7,010 bases of DNA from Chlorobium sp. (GTDB taxonomy: Bacteria > Bacteroidota > Chlorobiia > Chlorobiales > Chlorobiaceae), in contig JAPHUN010000144.1 of the NCBI GenBank assembly GCA_026193435.1, positions 1 to 7,010 on the forward strand. Reading direction: 5' to 3'. Each line of letters begins with the position of its first letter. The stretch's first letter is position 1. This document shows, piece after piece, positions 1 to 6,930 of this stretch. The notes below the pieces were generated by a model. It searched no databases. It saw only the letters and a list, made by a program, of their open reading frames with translations, and was not told the origin of the DNA. Both the position numbers and the translations under genes were made by a program.

Positions 1-186
1 ATGCACCCCTTTTTTTGAGATACCATAGCTGTATGCAGTTTTTTCGGCGATATTTTCCGGGTGCATGATATGAAGAAAACGAACATGAGCGCCCACTTTT
101 CTGCCAAGCTCTATAGCATAGCGGACAGCTTTATCTGATGTTTTCGAGTAGTCGGTAGGACAGAGAATTTTGGACAACTGTATCAT
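1..186 (-). CDS. Universal stress protein (UspA family), N-terminal part, cut by window edge
   Basis: The first 62 codons read leftward from an ATG at 186-184 and stay open to the window edge. The predicted start, MIQLSKILCPTDYSKTSDKA, followed by an AIELGRKVGAHVRFLHIMHP segment, is the typical first beta strand, helix and second strand of the UspA fold: 'KILxPTDxS' with the nucleotide-contacting Asp at residue 12, then the hydrophobic strand ending in 'LHI'. Family members are cytoplasmic, often ATP-binding, dimeric proteins induced by starvation or other stress; the ATP-binding loop lies further on and cannot be checked here. There is no clear Shine-Dalgarno sequence before the ATG. The gene is divergent from the kinase fusion gene at 376. 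Family assignment is firm; the specific role is unknown. Confidence 0.85.
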   Translation of the reverse strand, partial: MIQLSKILCPTDYSKTSDKAVRYAIELGRKVGAHVRFLHIMHPENIAEKTAYSYGISKKGVH

Positions 187-375
187 GCAAGCTAAATCTT
201 TTTATTATTAAGGGATTACTCTACCGGCTTGTTATTTCCTTTGTACGCTGTCAAGGAGGCCACCCCAGATCGCAAAACATTATTTTATTAGACCTTTAAT
301 TTACAAATATTTTTTTCATTAAACCAGATCCACACGCTTTCTGCAGGATAGATAATAAAGGGATCTGCCCTGTTT
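187..375. promoter_or_regulatory. Divergent intergenic region between usp and the kinase fusion gene
   Basis: This 189-base gap must contain promoters for both divergent genes. It is AT-rich, especially about 281-325. On the minus strand a perfect TTGACA lies at 254-249, but no good -10 hexamer follows at 16-18 bases, so I do not call a promoter. On the plus strand a weak AAAGGGA (357-363) precedes the ATG at 376 by 12 bases, which is further than usual for a ribosome site. No strong operator palindrome or terminator was seen. Confidence 0.4.
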
Positions 376-1968
376 ATGCAAGAAGACGATACGAACACTA
401 TGGTCAATCTGGTCGAAAAGCTGCGACAACCTTCCGCCTATCCTCATCCCGTAGAGAAAATAGAGGTTGTTGAAACACATATTTCTCTTGTTTTTTTAAC
501 CGGCCCTTATGCCTACAAGATAAAAAAGGCGGTTAACCTCGGGTTCCTTGATTTTTCTTCTCTCGAAAACAGGGAGCACTTCTGCAGGGAGGAACTTCGC
601 CTCAACCGCAGGCTCTGCAAAGAGCTCTATCTTGACGTTCTGCCTGTCACGATTCAGGGCGAAAGCGTCATGATCGGCGGAAAGGGAAACATCGTTGATT
701 TCGTGGTAAAGATGCTGCAGTTTGATCGGAGCAAGGAAGTCGATACGCTGCTTGCGTCAAACAGAATCACCCGGGATCATATAGACCGGATAAGCCGGAT
801 CGTTTCCGCGTTCCATGAATCCGCTCCCGCCGCGTGCCCGGACAGCGCTTACGGCAGGGCGGAGATCCTCATCAAGCCGATTCGCGACAATTTCACCGAA
901 GCTGAACGGCTGAAGAATCAACTGCAGGAAAAGGCGTTGCTCAAAAGACTGAAACAGTGGACGGAAAACGAATACAGCCGTCTGATGCCCCTGTTCGCCG
1001 AAAGAAAAGCAATCGGGGCTGTCAGGGAGTGCCATGGCGACATGCATACAGGAAATATGGTGCTCTGGAAGAAAAGCGTCATGATTTTCGACTGCATTGA
1101 ATTCAACCCTCTGCTGAGTACTATCGATGTCATGAGTGAAATTGCCTTTCTGATCATGGATCTGGAACACAGCGGTCATCCGGAGTATGCGTGGAGGTTT
1201 CTCAACAACTACCTGTCGCTGACCGGAGACTATGAAGGACTCCCTCTTCTCAGATTCTACAAGACCTACAGGGCGATGGTGCGTGCAAAAGTAACCGCCA
1301 TACGCCATCTTCAGGAGGAACATCGGGAGGAAAAAGAAAAAACGCTTGCGGAACACCATTCCTACATTTCGACAGCTCTCGCCTGTTCGTCACCGGCACA
1401 CCCCGCACTTATCCTTACCTGCGGTGTTTCCGGAAGCGGAAAAACATCTGTCGCACGGGAGATAGCCTCACGCATTCCAACCATCCATATCCGATCGGAT
1501 ATCGAAAGAAAAAGACTTTTCGGCTTGAAGCAGTTCGACCGAAGCGGCAGGGATCTGAGCAGGGAAATGTATTCTGAAAAAAGCTCAAGCAGAACCTACA
1601 CAAGGCTCTTCGAGATAGCGTCGACCTGCCTGATGAACGACTATACGGTTATTGTCGATGCGACGTTTCTGCGTCGTGAAGAGAGGGAACGGTTTATGGC
1701 CCTCAGCAGGAACGCTCAATGCCCTGTGATCATACTCAATTGCACCGCCCCGGTGAAACTGCTTGAAGAGCGCGTCACGACAAGAAAGCAATCGGGCGGC
1801 GACGCCTCTGAAGCCGATCGATCGGTGCTCATGGAGCAACTCCGGCATCTCAGATCTTTTTCAACTGAAGAACAACGCGTCACGGTAACCATCGATACAT
1901 CGACTTCAGCATCGACAGCGTCAGGCATTACCGAGACAATCTCACGGATACAGCAGGGTTCCCCCTAA
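376..1968 (+). CDS. Bifunctional APH-like kinase / P-loop ATP-binding protein (COG2187-COG0645 type fusion)
   Basis: This 530-residue protein has two domains. Residues about 20-330 resemble the aminoglycoside phosphotransferase/choline kinase fold: the catalytic loop is H220-G-D-M-H-T-G-N227, where D222 is the expected base and N227 a metal ligand, and the second metal ligand is D239 in 'IFDCIEFNP'. Residues about 343-525 form a nucleotide-kinase-like P-loop domain: Walker A G350-VSGSGK-T357, an 'IRSDIERKR' segment around 372-380, and a Walker B-like strand 'VIVDAT' ending near D428. Proteins with this architecture are usually annotated as bifunctional aminoglycoside phosphotransferase/ATP-binding protein. 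Their substrate is unknown, and true antibiotic resistance is unlikely for a chromosomal gene of this kind. No signal peptide is visible, so it is probably cytosolic. Start: ATG at 376; an internal ATG at 400 is also possible. The stop overlaps that of the convergent VIT1-type gene. Confidence 0.85.
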   Translation: MQEDDTNTMVNLVEKLRQPSAYPHPVEKIEVVETHISLVFLTGPYAYKIKKAVNLGFLDFSSLENREHFCREELRLNRRLCKELYLDVLPVTIQGESVMIGGKGNIVDFVVKMLQFDRSKEVDTLLASNRITRDHIDRISRIVSAFHESAPAACPDSAYGRAEILIKPIRDNFTEAERLKNQLQEKALLKRLKQWTENEYSRLMPLFAERKAIGAVRECHGDMHTGNMVLWKKSVMIFDCIEFNPLLSTIDVMSEIAFLIMDLEHSGHPEYAWRFLNNYLSLTGDYEGLPLLRFYKTYRAMVRAKVTAIRHLQEEHREEKEKTLAEHHSYISTALACSSPAHPALILTCGVSGSGKTSVAREIASRIPTIHIRSDIERKRLFGLKQFDRSGRDLSREMYSEKSSSRTYTRLFEIASTCLMNDYTVIVDATFLRREERERFMALSRNAQCPVIILNCTAPVKLLEERVTTRKQSGGDASEADRSVLMEQLRHLRSFSTEEQRVTVTIDTSTSASTASGITETISRIQQGSP

Positions 1969-2840
1969 CTCTCCACGCCGAATACCACCCTGACGACCAT
2001 ACCGGCAAGAAAACTCAGAAAGGTCACACCGAGACAGAGAAAAACCATCTCAAAAAAGCGGTTCCTGAACGGCACATCTTTTGCGACAGAAACATAGAAA
2101 TTAAATATCGCGATAATGAGGATAGCAGCGGCAAACGCCGTCCCAAGCGCCACATAGAGTGAAGAGAGTACCAGATACGGGGTTATAAGGACCACGACGG
2201 TAAACAGATACGCTATACCGGTATAGAGAGCCGCCTTGACGGGATTTTTTGTTCCTGGTTCGGCTTTGGTGGAAAGATACTCGGAGGCCGCCATCGACAG
2301 AGCCGCGGCGAAACCTGTTATGATGCCTGTCAGGGCGACATAACGGGAATCCTGAAGCGCGAAAGTAAGACCGGCAAGTACCCCCATAAGCTCAACCAGC
2401 GCGTCGTTCAGGCCCAGCACGATCGAACCGGTGTACTTGAGACGATCTTCATCAAGCATACCTATCAAAGCCTGCTCATGCTCCTCTTCATCACTGACAA
2501 GTCCCTGAACCTCCCTGAAAGAAGAGGGTAAGCGGGAGTATACCTCGCCTGCGTTCTTTTCAGCGTTTTCCATCAGCTTTATGCCGAATGTCAGTCCTAA
2601 AAGCCTGCTGATCACGGTAAAAAACCAGATTTTCAACTTGCTCGGCTCGACCTCCTGCCGGGTGTAACTCTTCCAGATCGAATAATGACGAAGTTCATCA
2701 TCAGCTATCTGGGAGAGTATCCTCCTGTTTTTAACCCCGCTGACACTGGACGCGAGCTGCTTGTAAATGTAGTGCTCTGTCAGCTCGTTTCTTTGAAGAG
2801 CCAGGATTCTTCCCGGCTTCATATCACCGATATCTTTCAC
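1965..2840 (-). CDS. Ferritin-like domain / VIT1-CCC1 family metal transporter fusion
   Basis: The 291-residue product joins an N-terminal helical ferritin/rubrerythrin-like domain to a C-terminal VIT1/CCC1 membrane domain. The first part (about 10-130) shows the diiron pattern of acidic helices: E19/E22, then E49-L-R-H52, E94/E99, and E118-E-E-H121, giving two ExxH motifs. The second part has about five membrane segments (roughly 138-163, 166-186, 202-222, 225-248, 262-286), with 'GLNDALVE' (D146) in the first and 'SMAASEYL' (M183, E187) in the second, matching the metal-path region of VIT1 proteins. The family moves Fe2+ or Mn2+ out of the cytosol; in related membrane-bound ferritins the ferritin-like part is thought to bind iron. 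The start taken is GTG at 2840-2838; an ATG six codons later (2822) would give 285 residues. It begins 35 bases after the htpG stop, so co-transcription is likely. Confidence 0.85.
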   Translation of the reverse strand: MKDIGDMKPGRILALQRNELTEHYIYKQLASSVSGVKNRRILSQIADDELRHYSIWKSYTRQEVEPSKLKIWFFTVISRLLGLTFGIKLMENAEKNAGEVYSRLPSSFREVQGLVSDEEEHEQALIGMLDEDRLKYTGSIVLGLNDALVELMGVLAGLTFALQDSRYVALTGIITGFAAALSMAASEYLSTKAEPGTKNPVKAALYTGIAYLFTVVVLITPYLVLSSLYVALGTAFAAAILIIAIFNFYVSVAKDVPFRNRFFEMVFLCLGVTFLSFLAGMVVRVVFGVES

Positions 2841-2875
2841 GTTCAGTTTCCGATAGATGCGTTGATGAAAAAACT

Positions 2876-4762
2876 TCAGGACTTGGCCTGTCTGGTCGCT
2901 GCCTCGATTATGTCGTTCATTCTGGATATGAAATCAGCCCTGCCTTCCAGACTTCCTTCAAGCAGAAGAGCTCCCTCATAGAGCTGGTTTATGGCAGTCC
3001 GGATGAAGGGATCGTTGTCGTTGAGCATACAGAGCCCTGCCAGATTTTTGATGACCGGATGGGAGGGATTGACCTCCAGGATTTTTTTACCTTGCGCATC
3101 AGCCTGATTCATCATTTTCAGCATTTTCTCAATCTGAGGATCCATTGTGTCCTTTCCTCCAACCAGAGTGACGGGAGAATTCACCAGGCGATGCGATTCA
3201 ACGACATCCTCAACCTTGTCTGCGAGCGTCTCTTTGAAAATCCTGAGAACGGGTTCAATCATGTTTTCATTCAGCGCGTCTTTTTTCTCATCCTCTCCGA
3301 CAGAAAAATCTATATCCGCTTTTTCAATTGACTTCAGAGGCTTTTTGTCATACTCATGAATGGACGGAATAACAAAAACATCCACAGGATCGACAAGCAG
3401 AAGCACTTCGATGTCCTGTTTACGGAAATACTCCATATTCGGATTGGAAAGCATCTGCTGACGGTTGTCGCCGGAGAGATAATAGACCTCTTTCTGGCCC
3501 TCATTCATACGGTTAACATACTCCTTGAGCGTCACATACTCACCATCACCTGTTTTGGTGCTCTCGAAACGCAGCAGCTCGATGAGTTTTTCGCGATTGG
3601 TAAAATCAGTATTGAGTCCGATTTTGATAACAGGGCCGAACGCCTTGTAGAACTGTCGGAACTTCTCGGGGTTATCCTGTGCGAGAGACTCAAACCACGC
3701 AATGATCTTGGTTGTCAGAATCTGACGGATTTTAGCCATAACGGGGCTGTTCTGAACAACTTCCCTCGATACGTTCAACGAAAGATCTTCCGTCTCGACA
3801 ACCCCTTTGACAAACCGCAGGTACTCGGGGAGAAGATCCTTGCACTCATGCTGGATCATCACCTTTCTTACATAGAGCTGGGGCCCATGATTTTCTAAAG
3901 CGCCCTGCTGATAGAGCATATCCATCGGCGCCTCTTTTGGAAGAAAAAGCAATGCCTTGAAGTTTACCACGCCTTCAAGGGAGAGATGAAGATAATCCAG
4001 CGGATCCTGGTAGTCGACTGAAATGAACTTGTAAAACTCATTGGCCTCCTCTTCCCTGATCTCGCTTTTCTGCTGCTGCCAGAGAGCGGTGACACTGTTG
4101 ACCTTCTTGTTATCCAGCTGAATCGGAAAATCCACAAAATTAGAATACTTCCTTATGATGTTCTCAACCCGGTTTTCCCCGGCAAATTCAGCAGCATCCT
4201 CCTTAAGCGTAAACGATATCTTCGTACCGCGCTGTTGGCGATCGATCTTCTCAATAGTGTAGGTTCCCTCTCCTGTGGAACGCCACCGGCATCCTTGCGA
4301 ATCCTCACTCTTTGTCTCGACCGTCACTTCATCGGTCACCATGAACACGGAATAGAAACCAACACCGAACTGACCGATAAGATTTGCGTCAATGCCGGAT
4401 TTGTCGGGCTGCTGCTCTTTGAGTGCCTGCAGAAACCCAAGTGTTCCCGACTTTGCAACCGTACCGAGATTAGCGATAAGCTCCTCTTCACTCATTCCCG
4501 TCCCGTTATCCTCAATTGCAAAAGAACGGGTTTTCTCATCGAGCGTGATAGTGATTTTCAGTTCCTCGACATCGCCTTCGGCAATATTTTCCGTCAGTTG
4601 ACTGAATCGTACTTTACTCAACGCATCCGAAGCATTGGATATCAGTTCCCGGAGGAAAATCTCAGGATGCGTGTACAGTGAGTGAACTATAAGATTTAAC
4701 AGCTGTTTCATCTCAGCCTTGTATTCAAACTCCTGTACGTTCTGTTGTTTGCTATCGCTCAT
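2876..4762 (-). CDS. htpG: Molecular chaperone HtpG (bacterial Hsp90)
   Basis: This is a full-length Hsp90 of 628 residues, close to the 624 of E. coli HtpG. The N-terminal GHKL ATPase domain shows E39 and N43 in '[12 protein letters not shown]', D85-N-G-T-G-M90, 'GTVAKSGT' (100-107) and the glycine-rich lid G130-QFGVGF. The middle domain carries the ATP-contacting arginine R333 in '[11 protein letters not shown]'. The C-terminal dimerisation domain follows, with no eukaryotic MEEVD tail. It acts as a cytosolic, ATP-driven homodimer that remodels client proteins with DnaK. The start ATG (4762-4760) fits the family; the sequence before it (AGTAAAGA) is a poor ribosome site. It is the likely promoter-proximal gene of a two-gene unit with the VIT1-type transporter gene. 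No CIRCE operator lies upstream, so HrcA control is not supported. Confidence 0.97.
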   Translation of the reverse strand: MSDSKQQNVQEFEYKAEMKQLLNLIVHSLYTHPEIFLRELISNASDALSKVRFSQLTENIAEGDVEELKITITLDEKTRSFAIEDNGTGMSEEELIANLGTVAKSGTLGFLQALKEQQPDKSGIDANLIGQFGVGFYSVFMVTDEVTVETKSEDSQGCRWRSTGEGTYTIEKIDRQQRGTKISFTLKEDAAEFAGENRVENIIRKYSNFVDFPIQLDNKKVNSVTALWQQQKSEIREEEANEFYKFISVDYQDPLDYLHLSLEGVVNFKALLFLPKEAPMDMLYQQGALENHGPQLYVRKVMIQHECKDLLPEYLRFVKGVVETEDLSLNVSREVVQNSPVMAKIRQILTTKIIAWFESLAQDNPEKFRQFYKAFGPVIKIGLNTDFTNREKLIELLRFESTKTGDGEYVTLKEYVNRMNEGQKEVYYLSGDNRQQMLSNPNMEYFRKQDIEVLLLVDPVDVFVIPSIHEYDKKPLKSIEKADIDFSVGEDEKKDALNENMIEPVLRIFKETLADKVEDVVESHRLVNSPVTLVGGKDTMDPQIEKMLKMMNQADAQGKKILEVNPSHPVIKNLAGLCMLNDNDPFIRTAINQLYEGALLLEGSLEGRADFISRMNDIIEAATRQAKS

Positions 4763-4931
4763 TCTTTACTCTGTTTTTCTGTTTGTCCTGTCAAATACCT
4801 GCCGCCTTTTCTGCACGTCAGTACGGTGAGGCGGTATAAAAATACTGCCAGAATTTAAAAGAGAGCGGCAAATATACCAAACCCTTACTCATTCATCGCA
4901 AACTCTCCGCATATCTGTCCTACCGGATCGC
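4763..4931 (-). promoter_or_regulatory. htpG leader/promoter region with an inverted repeat
   Basis: This 169-base gap between the kdsC stop and the htpG start should hold the htpG promoter and any kdsC terminator. It contains a two-tier inverted repeat: outer arms CCGCCT (4802-4807) and AGGCGG (4829-4834), inner arms CACGT (4814-4818) and ACGGTG (4823-4828, one bulge) around a CAGT loop. No T-run follows on either strand within a few bases, so it is not a typical intrinsic terminator. AT-rich TATA-like stretches at about 4832-4860 could supply a -10 element, but I cannot assign one with confidence. Confidence 0.4.
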
Positions 4932-5462
4932 TCAGGAGTTCCGCATTCTCAGTATCCATTCCGCGAACTCACGAAACGCCCCGCGACCGCCTTCAGCTTT
5001 GCAGATGTAGTGAACCAGAGGACGTACAAATTCCATCGCGTCACCAGGGCATGCGGTAATGCCCTTTTCGGCTATCTCTTGCATTATGGAGACGTCATTG
5101 ATATCATCGCCTATGTAAGCGATCTCCTGCAGCTCCAGTCTGTTTTCCGACAGAACATCCTGAAGTCCGGCCCGCTTGTCCTTGACGCCAAGGTAGAGAT
5201 ATCTGATTTTCAGCTTTTCCGCCCTCGCCCTGAGATTTGCGGAAATCTCCCCGGTCATGACTCCTGTCGCTACGCCTGCCGCTTCGAGCCGCTCAACCCC
5301 CATGCCGTCACGGATGGAATAACGCTTCATCACCTCTCCACGCTCAGAGTAATACACGCCATTATCCGTCAGTACACCGTCATTGTCTGACAGAACAAGC
5401 CTGATATGTTGAACCCGCCGAACAAGCTCCTCGTGCGATAACTCAATCATGTCCCTTGGCAT
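4932..5462 (-). CDS. kdsC: 3-deoxy-D-manno-octulosonate 8-phosphate phosphatase (KdsC-type HAD phosphatase)
   Basis: The 176-residue protein is a capless C0-type HAD phosphatase of the KdsC family. It would remove phosphate from KDO-8-phosphate to give KDO for lipopolysaccharide, acting in the cytosol as a tetramer. Motif I is D26-N-D28-G-V-L-T-D, where D26 is the expected nucleophile and D28 the acid/base. Motif II is T70-G-E, motif III the lysine near K96 in 'GVKDK', and motif IV 'IGDDINDV' (GDD at 118-120, D123). The C-terminal 'GGRGAFREF' (about 158-166) is the substrate-specificity tail typical of KdsC. Oddities are Asn between the two motif I aspartates, where KdsC usually has Val, and TGE instead of the commoner TGR. 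A GTG directly before the chosen ATG (5465) and an ATG at 5450 are alternative starts. No other KDO gene lies nearby; a related nonulosonic-acid phosphatase role cannot be excluded. Confidence 0.85.
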   Translation of the reverse strand: MPRDMIELSHEELVRRVQHIRLVLSDNDGVLTDNGVYYSERGEVMKRYSIRDGMGVERLEAAGVATGVMTGEISANLRARAEKLKIRYLYLGVKDKRAGLQDVLSENRLELQEIAYIGDDINDVSIMQEIAEKGITACPGDAMEFVRPLVHYICKAEGGRGAFREFAEWILRMRNS

Positions 5463-5511
5463 CACGATCGTTTACAAAAGCTTCAAATGAAAGCAATTAA
5501 TATAGATGTTT

Positions 5512-5580
5512 TTATCAACTAATCCGTCACCCTCCCTTATAGCCAACAAGTTATCAACATTTTATTCACAGTTATCAACA
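5512..5580 (+). repeat. Cluster of DnaA-box-like 9-mers
   Basis: Three same-strand 9-mers lie almost end to end: TTATCAACA (5551-5559), TTATTCACA (5562-5570) and TTATCAACA (5572-5580). Their starts are 11 and 10 bp apart, about one helical turn. TTATTCACA fits the TTATNCACA DnaA-box consensus exactly; the others differ at one position. A further TTATCAACT lies at 5512-5520, and weaker matches CGATCCACA (5751-5759) and minus-strand TTTTCAACA (5773-5765) occur downstream. This may be a DnaA binding region, either a replication origin or a DnaA-controlled promoter; the sequence alone does not decide. Confidence 0.45.
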
Positions 5581-5589
5581 CTACAGAAC

Positions 5590-5612
5590 ACGTCATACCG
5601 CAGTAATGACGT
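5590..5612. repeat. Inverted repeat with 7-bp arms next to the DnaA-box-like cluster
   Basis: ACGTCAT (5590-5596) and ATGACGT (5606-5612) are perfect inverted arms around a 9-base spacer. The repeat begins 10 bases after the last DnaA-box-like 9-mer and ends just before a TTGACG hexamer. There is no T-run after it, so it is more like a dimeric protein site or a small hairpin than a terminator. Confidence 0.4.
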
Positions 5613-5872
5613 CTTGACGGGAACAAAGCGGAAAATACCATTATATCATAATAAAACAACAACTTACATACAAAGAAGAAATAGGTGCTTGCCACTATAC
5701 TGCTCTGAAAGATTGTACAACTACGTCACGATGCACTGATGTACAAACATCGATCCACACTCTTTGTTGAAAAAAGAAGAAAAAATCGAAAGGATATTCA
5801 TTCAATGTCCGCAACACCAAAAAGCTAAGGCTTCAGATGAATATCCGTGTTATTTTATTTCATTCTCTCCGT

Positions 5873-5888
5873 TGTTTTCCAGAAAACA
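5873..5888. promoter_or_regulatory. Perfect palindrome upstream of modD, possible operator
   Basis: TGTTTTCCAGAAAACA is an inverted repeat with 7-bp arms and a 2-base centre, ending 95 bases before the modD start codon. Its size and symmetry suit binding by a small dimeric regulator. It does not resemble the ModE site (CGTTATATA-type arms). The function is inferred from position and symmetry only. Confidence 0.3.
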
Positions 5889-5983
5889 TATCCGCATCAC
5901 GAGAAGCCGGCCGTTAGCATTTATCCTTCATTTTTCTATATTCAGGCATAAGCATTCTCTTTCACTGCCAGACTATCCCTGCT

Positions 5984-6835
5984 GTGTACTTCAACACCAA
6001 CAATTCCGACATAGAGACCCTGCTCAGAGAGGACGTCCCCTATTTCGATCTGACCTGCTCCCTGCTGGAACTCGACACGATCCATGCCGAAATACGCTTC
6101 ACCGCGAGAGAGCCCCTCACGGTCTGTGGAAGCGAAGAGGCAGAAAAAATCTTCATGCATCTCGGTGCGAAAACAGATATTGTCAAAAAAAGCGGAGAAC
6201 AAGCAGACGGCGGAGAAACCGTATTGAAAGCATATGGAAATGCCGAAAGGCTGCACATGGGCTGGAAAGTCTCGCAAAACATCCTTGAACATTTCTCCGG
6301 AATAGCGACCAGAACGCGCTCCATGGTCGATGGTGCAGCACGTGGAGGAAAAAATGTCGAAGTGTGCGGCACCCGCAAACATCTGCCGGGGATCAAACAC
6401 CTCTCCCTCAAGGCTCTCTGCTCCGGCGGAGGCTACCCGCATCGTCTCGGTCTCTCCGATTCCGTCCTTGTCTTTTCAAACCACTATGACCTGCTTGGAG
6501 GAATAGAGGCTCTCTGCAGGAAACTCCCTTCCATCAAAGCCAGATGCCCGGAAAAAAAAGTTTCCGTGGAAGTGGAAACCCTCACTGACGCGATCATGGC
6601 AGCTGATGCAGGATCGGATATCATACAGCTTGACAAACTTTCACCTGAATCGGTGGAAAAAATCGCAGAACAGATAAAAAGCAGAAACCGGAACATCATC
6701 GTTGCGGCTGCAGGTGGAATACATACCGGAAATGCCGAAGCCTATGCGGCTGCCGGCGCTGATGTTCTTGTCAGCTCATGGATGTATTTCGGAAAACCGG
6801 TGGATTACAAGGTGACAGTACGAAAATCACCATAA
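5984..6835 (+). CDS. modD: ModD-type molybdenum utilization protein (NadC-like phosphoribosyltransferase paralog)
   Basis: The 283-residue protein has the quinolinate phosphoribosyltransferase fold: an N-terminal domain starting with 'LREDVPYFDLT' (14-24), then a barrel with 'SGIATRT' (105-111), T130-R-K132, 'SGGGYPHRLGLSD' with H153/R154, E196/E198 in 'VSVEVE', D217 in 'IIQLDKLSPE', and the phosphate-binding 'AAAGGIHTGN' (241-250). It reads as ModD rather than NadC: 'WKVSQN' before the SGIAT motif, 'LVFSNH' where NadC has an 'IKxNH' lysine, and 'LDK' where NadC has 'LDN'. ModD genes are usually found with molybdate transport genes, but the exact reaction is unsettled. The start is GTG at 5984: the frame is open upstream only to a TAG at 5915 without any ATG, and the conserved N-terminal motif comes right after it. 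No ribosome site is visible. No mod transport gene lies in the window. Confidence 0.85.
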   Translation: MYFNTNNSDIETLLREDVPYFDLTCSLLELDTIHAEIRFTAREPLTVCGSEEAEKIFMHLGAKTDIVKKSGEQADGGETVLKAYGNAERLHMGWKVSQNILEHFSGIATRTRSMVDGAARGGKNVEVCGTRKHLPGIKHLSLKALCSGGGYPHRLGLSDSVLVFSNHYDLLGGIEALCRKLPSIKARCPEKKVSVEVETLTDAIMAADAGSDIIQLDKLSPESVEKIAEQIKSRNRNIIVAAAGGIHTGNAEAYAAAGADVLVSSWMYFGKPVDYKVTVRKSP

Positions 6836-6930
6836 ACCTAAGTTGATCGTTTCAACAAATGCTTTATGGTGTCAACATTATACTCTATAATGCGTTATGC
6901 TGAATTTTCTAACAGCGAACATCTCACCCG
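6836..6930. promoter_or_regulatory. Region after modD with a palindrome covering a TATAAT hexamer
   Basis: CATTATACTCTATAATG (6876-6892) is a perfect inverted repeat with 7-bp arms and a 3-base centre. Its right arm contains TATAAT (6886-6891), a consensus -10; the -35 position 17 bases upstream (TTTATG) is weak. This could be a rightward promoter with an overlapping operator, for a gene beyond the edge. A small AT-rich inverted repeat GTTGA/TCAAC (6842-6846, 6852-6856) follows modD but is too weak to be called a terminator. Confidence 0.3.

Larger units (their letters stand above)
5463..5983. other. Long non-coding region between divergent kdsC and modD
   Basis: About 520 bases carry no convincing gene. 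In order they hold: a possible kdsC -10 hexamer (minus-strand TATATT at 5504-5499); a cluster of DnaA-box-like 9-mers (5512-5580); an inverted repeat (5590-5612); a TTGACG hexamer (5614-5619) with TACCAT 16 bases later (5636-5641), a possible rightward promoter; an AT-rich tract (about 5632-5690); short repeats around TGTACAA (5714-5720, 5740-5746); and a palindrome (5873-5888). The plus-strand frames here give low-complexity peptides with no recognisable domain. Confidence 0.5.

Noticed and set aside
757..1359. A 200-codon minus-strand open frame inside the kinase fusion gene
   Set aside because: It lies wholly antisense to a gene with clear kinase motifs, and its peptide has no recognisable domain.
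3356..3898. A 180-codon plus-strand open frame, with several smaller ones, opposite htpG
   Set aside because: These are antisense shadows of a complete Hsp90 gene; the peptides show no family motifs.
4763..4931. CIRCE heat-shock operator upstream of htpG
   Set aside because: No TTAGCACTC-N9-GAGTGCTAA or close variant is present.
5506..5739. A 77-codon plus-strand open frame in the kdsC-modD gap
   Set aside because: Low-complexity peptide rich in Ser, Thr, Asn and Tyr, spanning the DnaA-box-like repeats; no ribosome site or domain.
5714..5751. TGTACAA repeats and GATGT-ACAA-ACATC inverted repeat
   Set aside because: Short arms (5 bp) in AT-rich DNA; several alternative pairings exist, so chance is likely.
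5700..5983. Molybdenum cofactor riboswitch upstream of modD
   Set aside because: The region is AT-rich and shows none of the GC-rich stems expected of a Moco RNA; the palindrome at 5873 is too small and has a 2-base centre.
5764..6288. A 174-codon plus-strand open frame overlapping the start of modD
   Set aside because: Its second half overlaps modD in another frame and is an Arg/His-rich shadow; the first part has no recognisable domain.
6842..6856. Terminator for modD
   Set aside because: The GTTGA/TCAAC stem is only 5 bp, AT-rich, and has no T-run after it.
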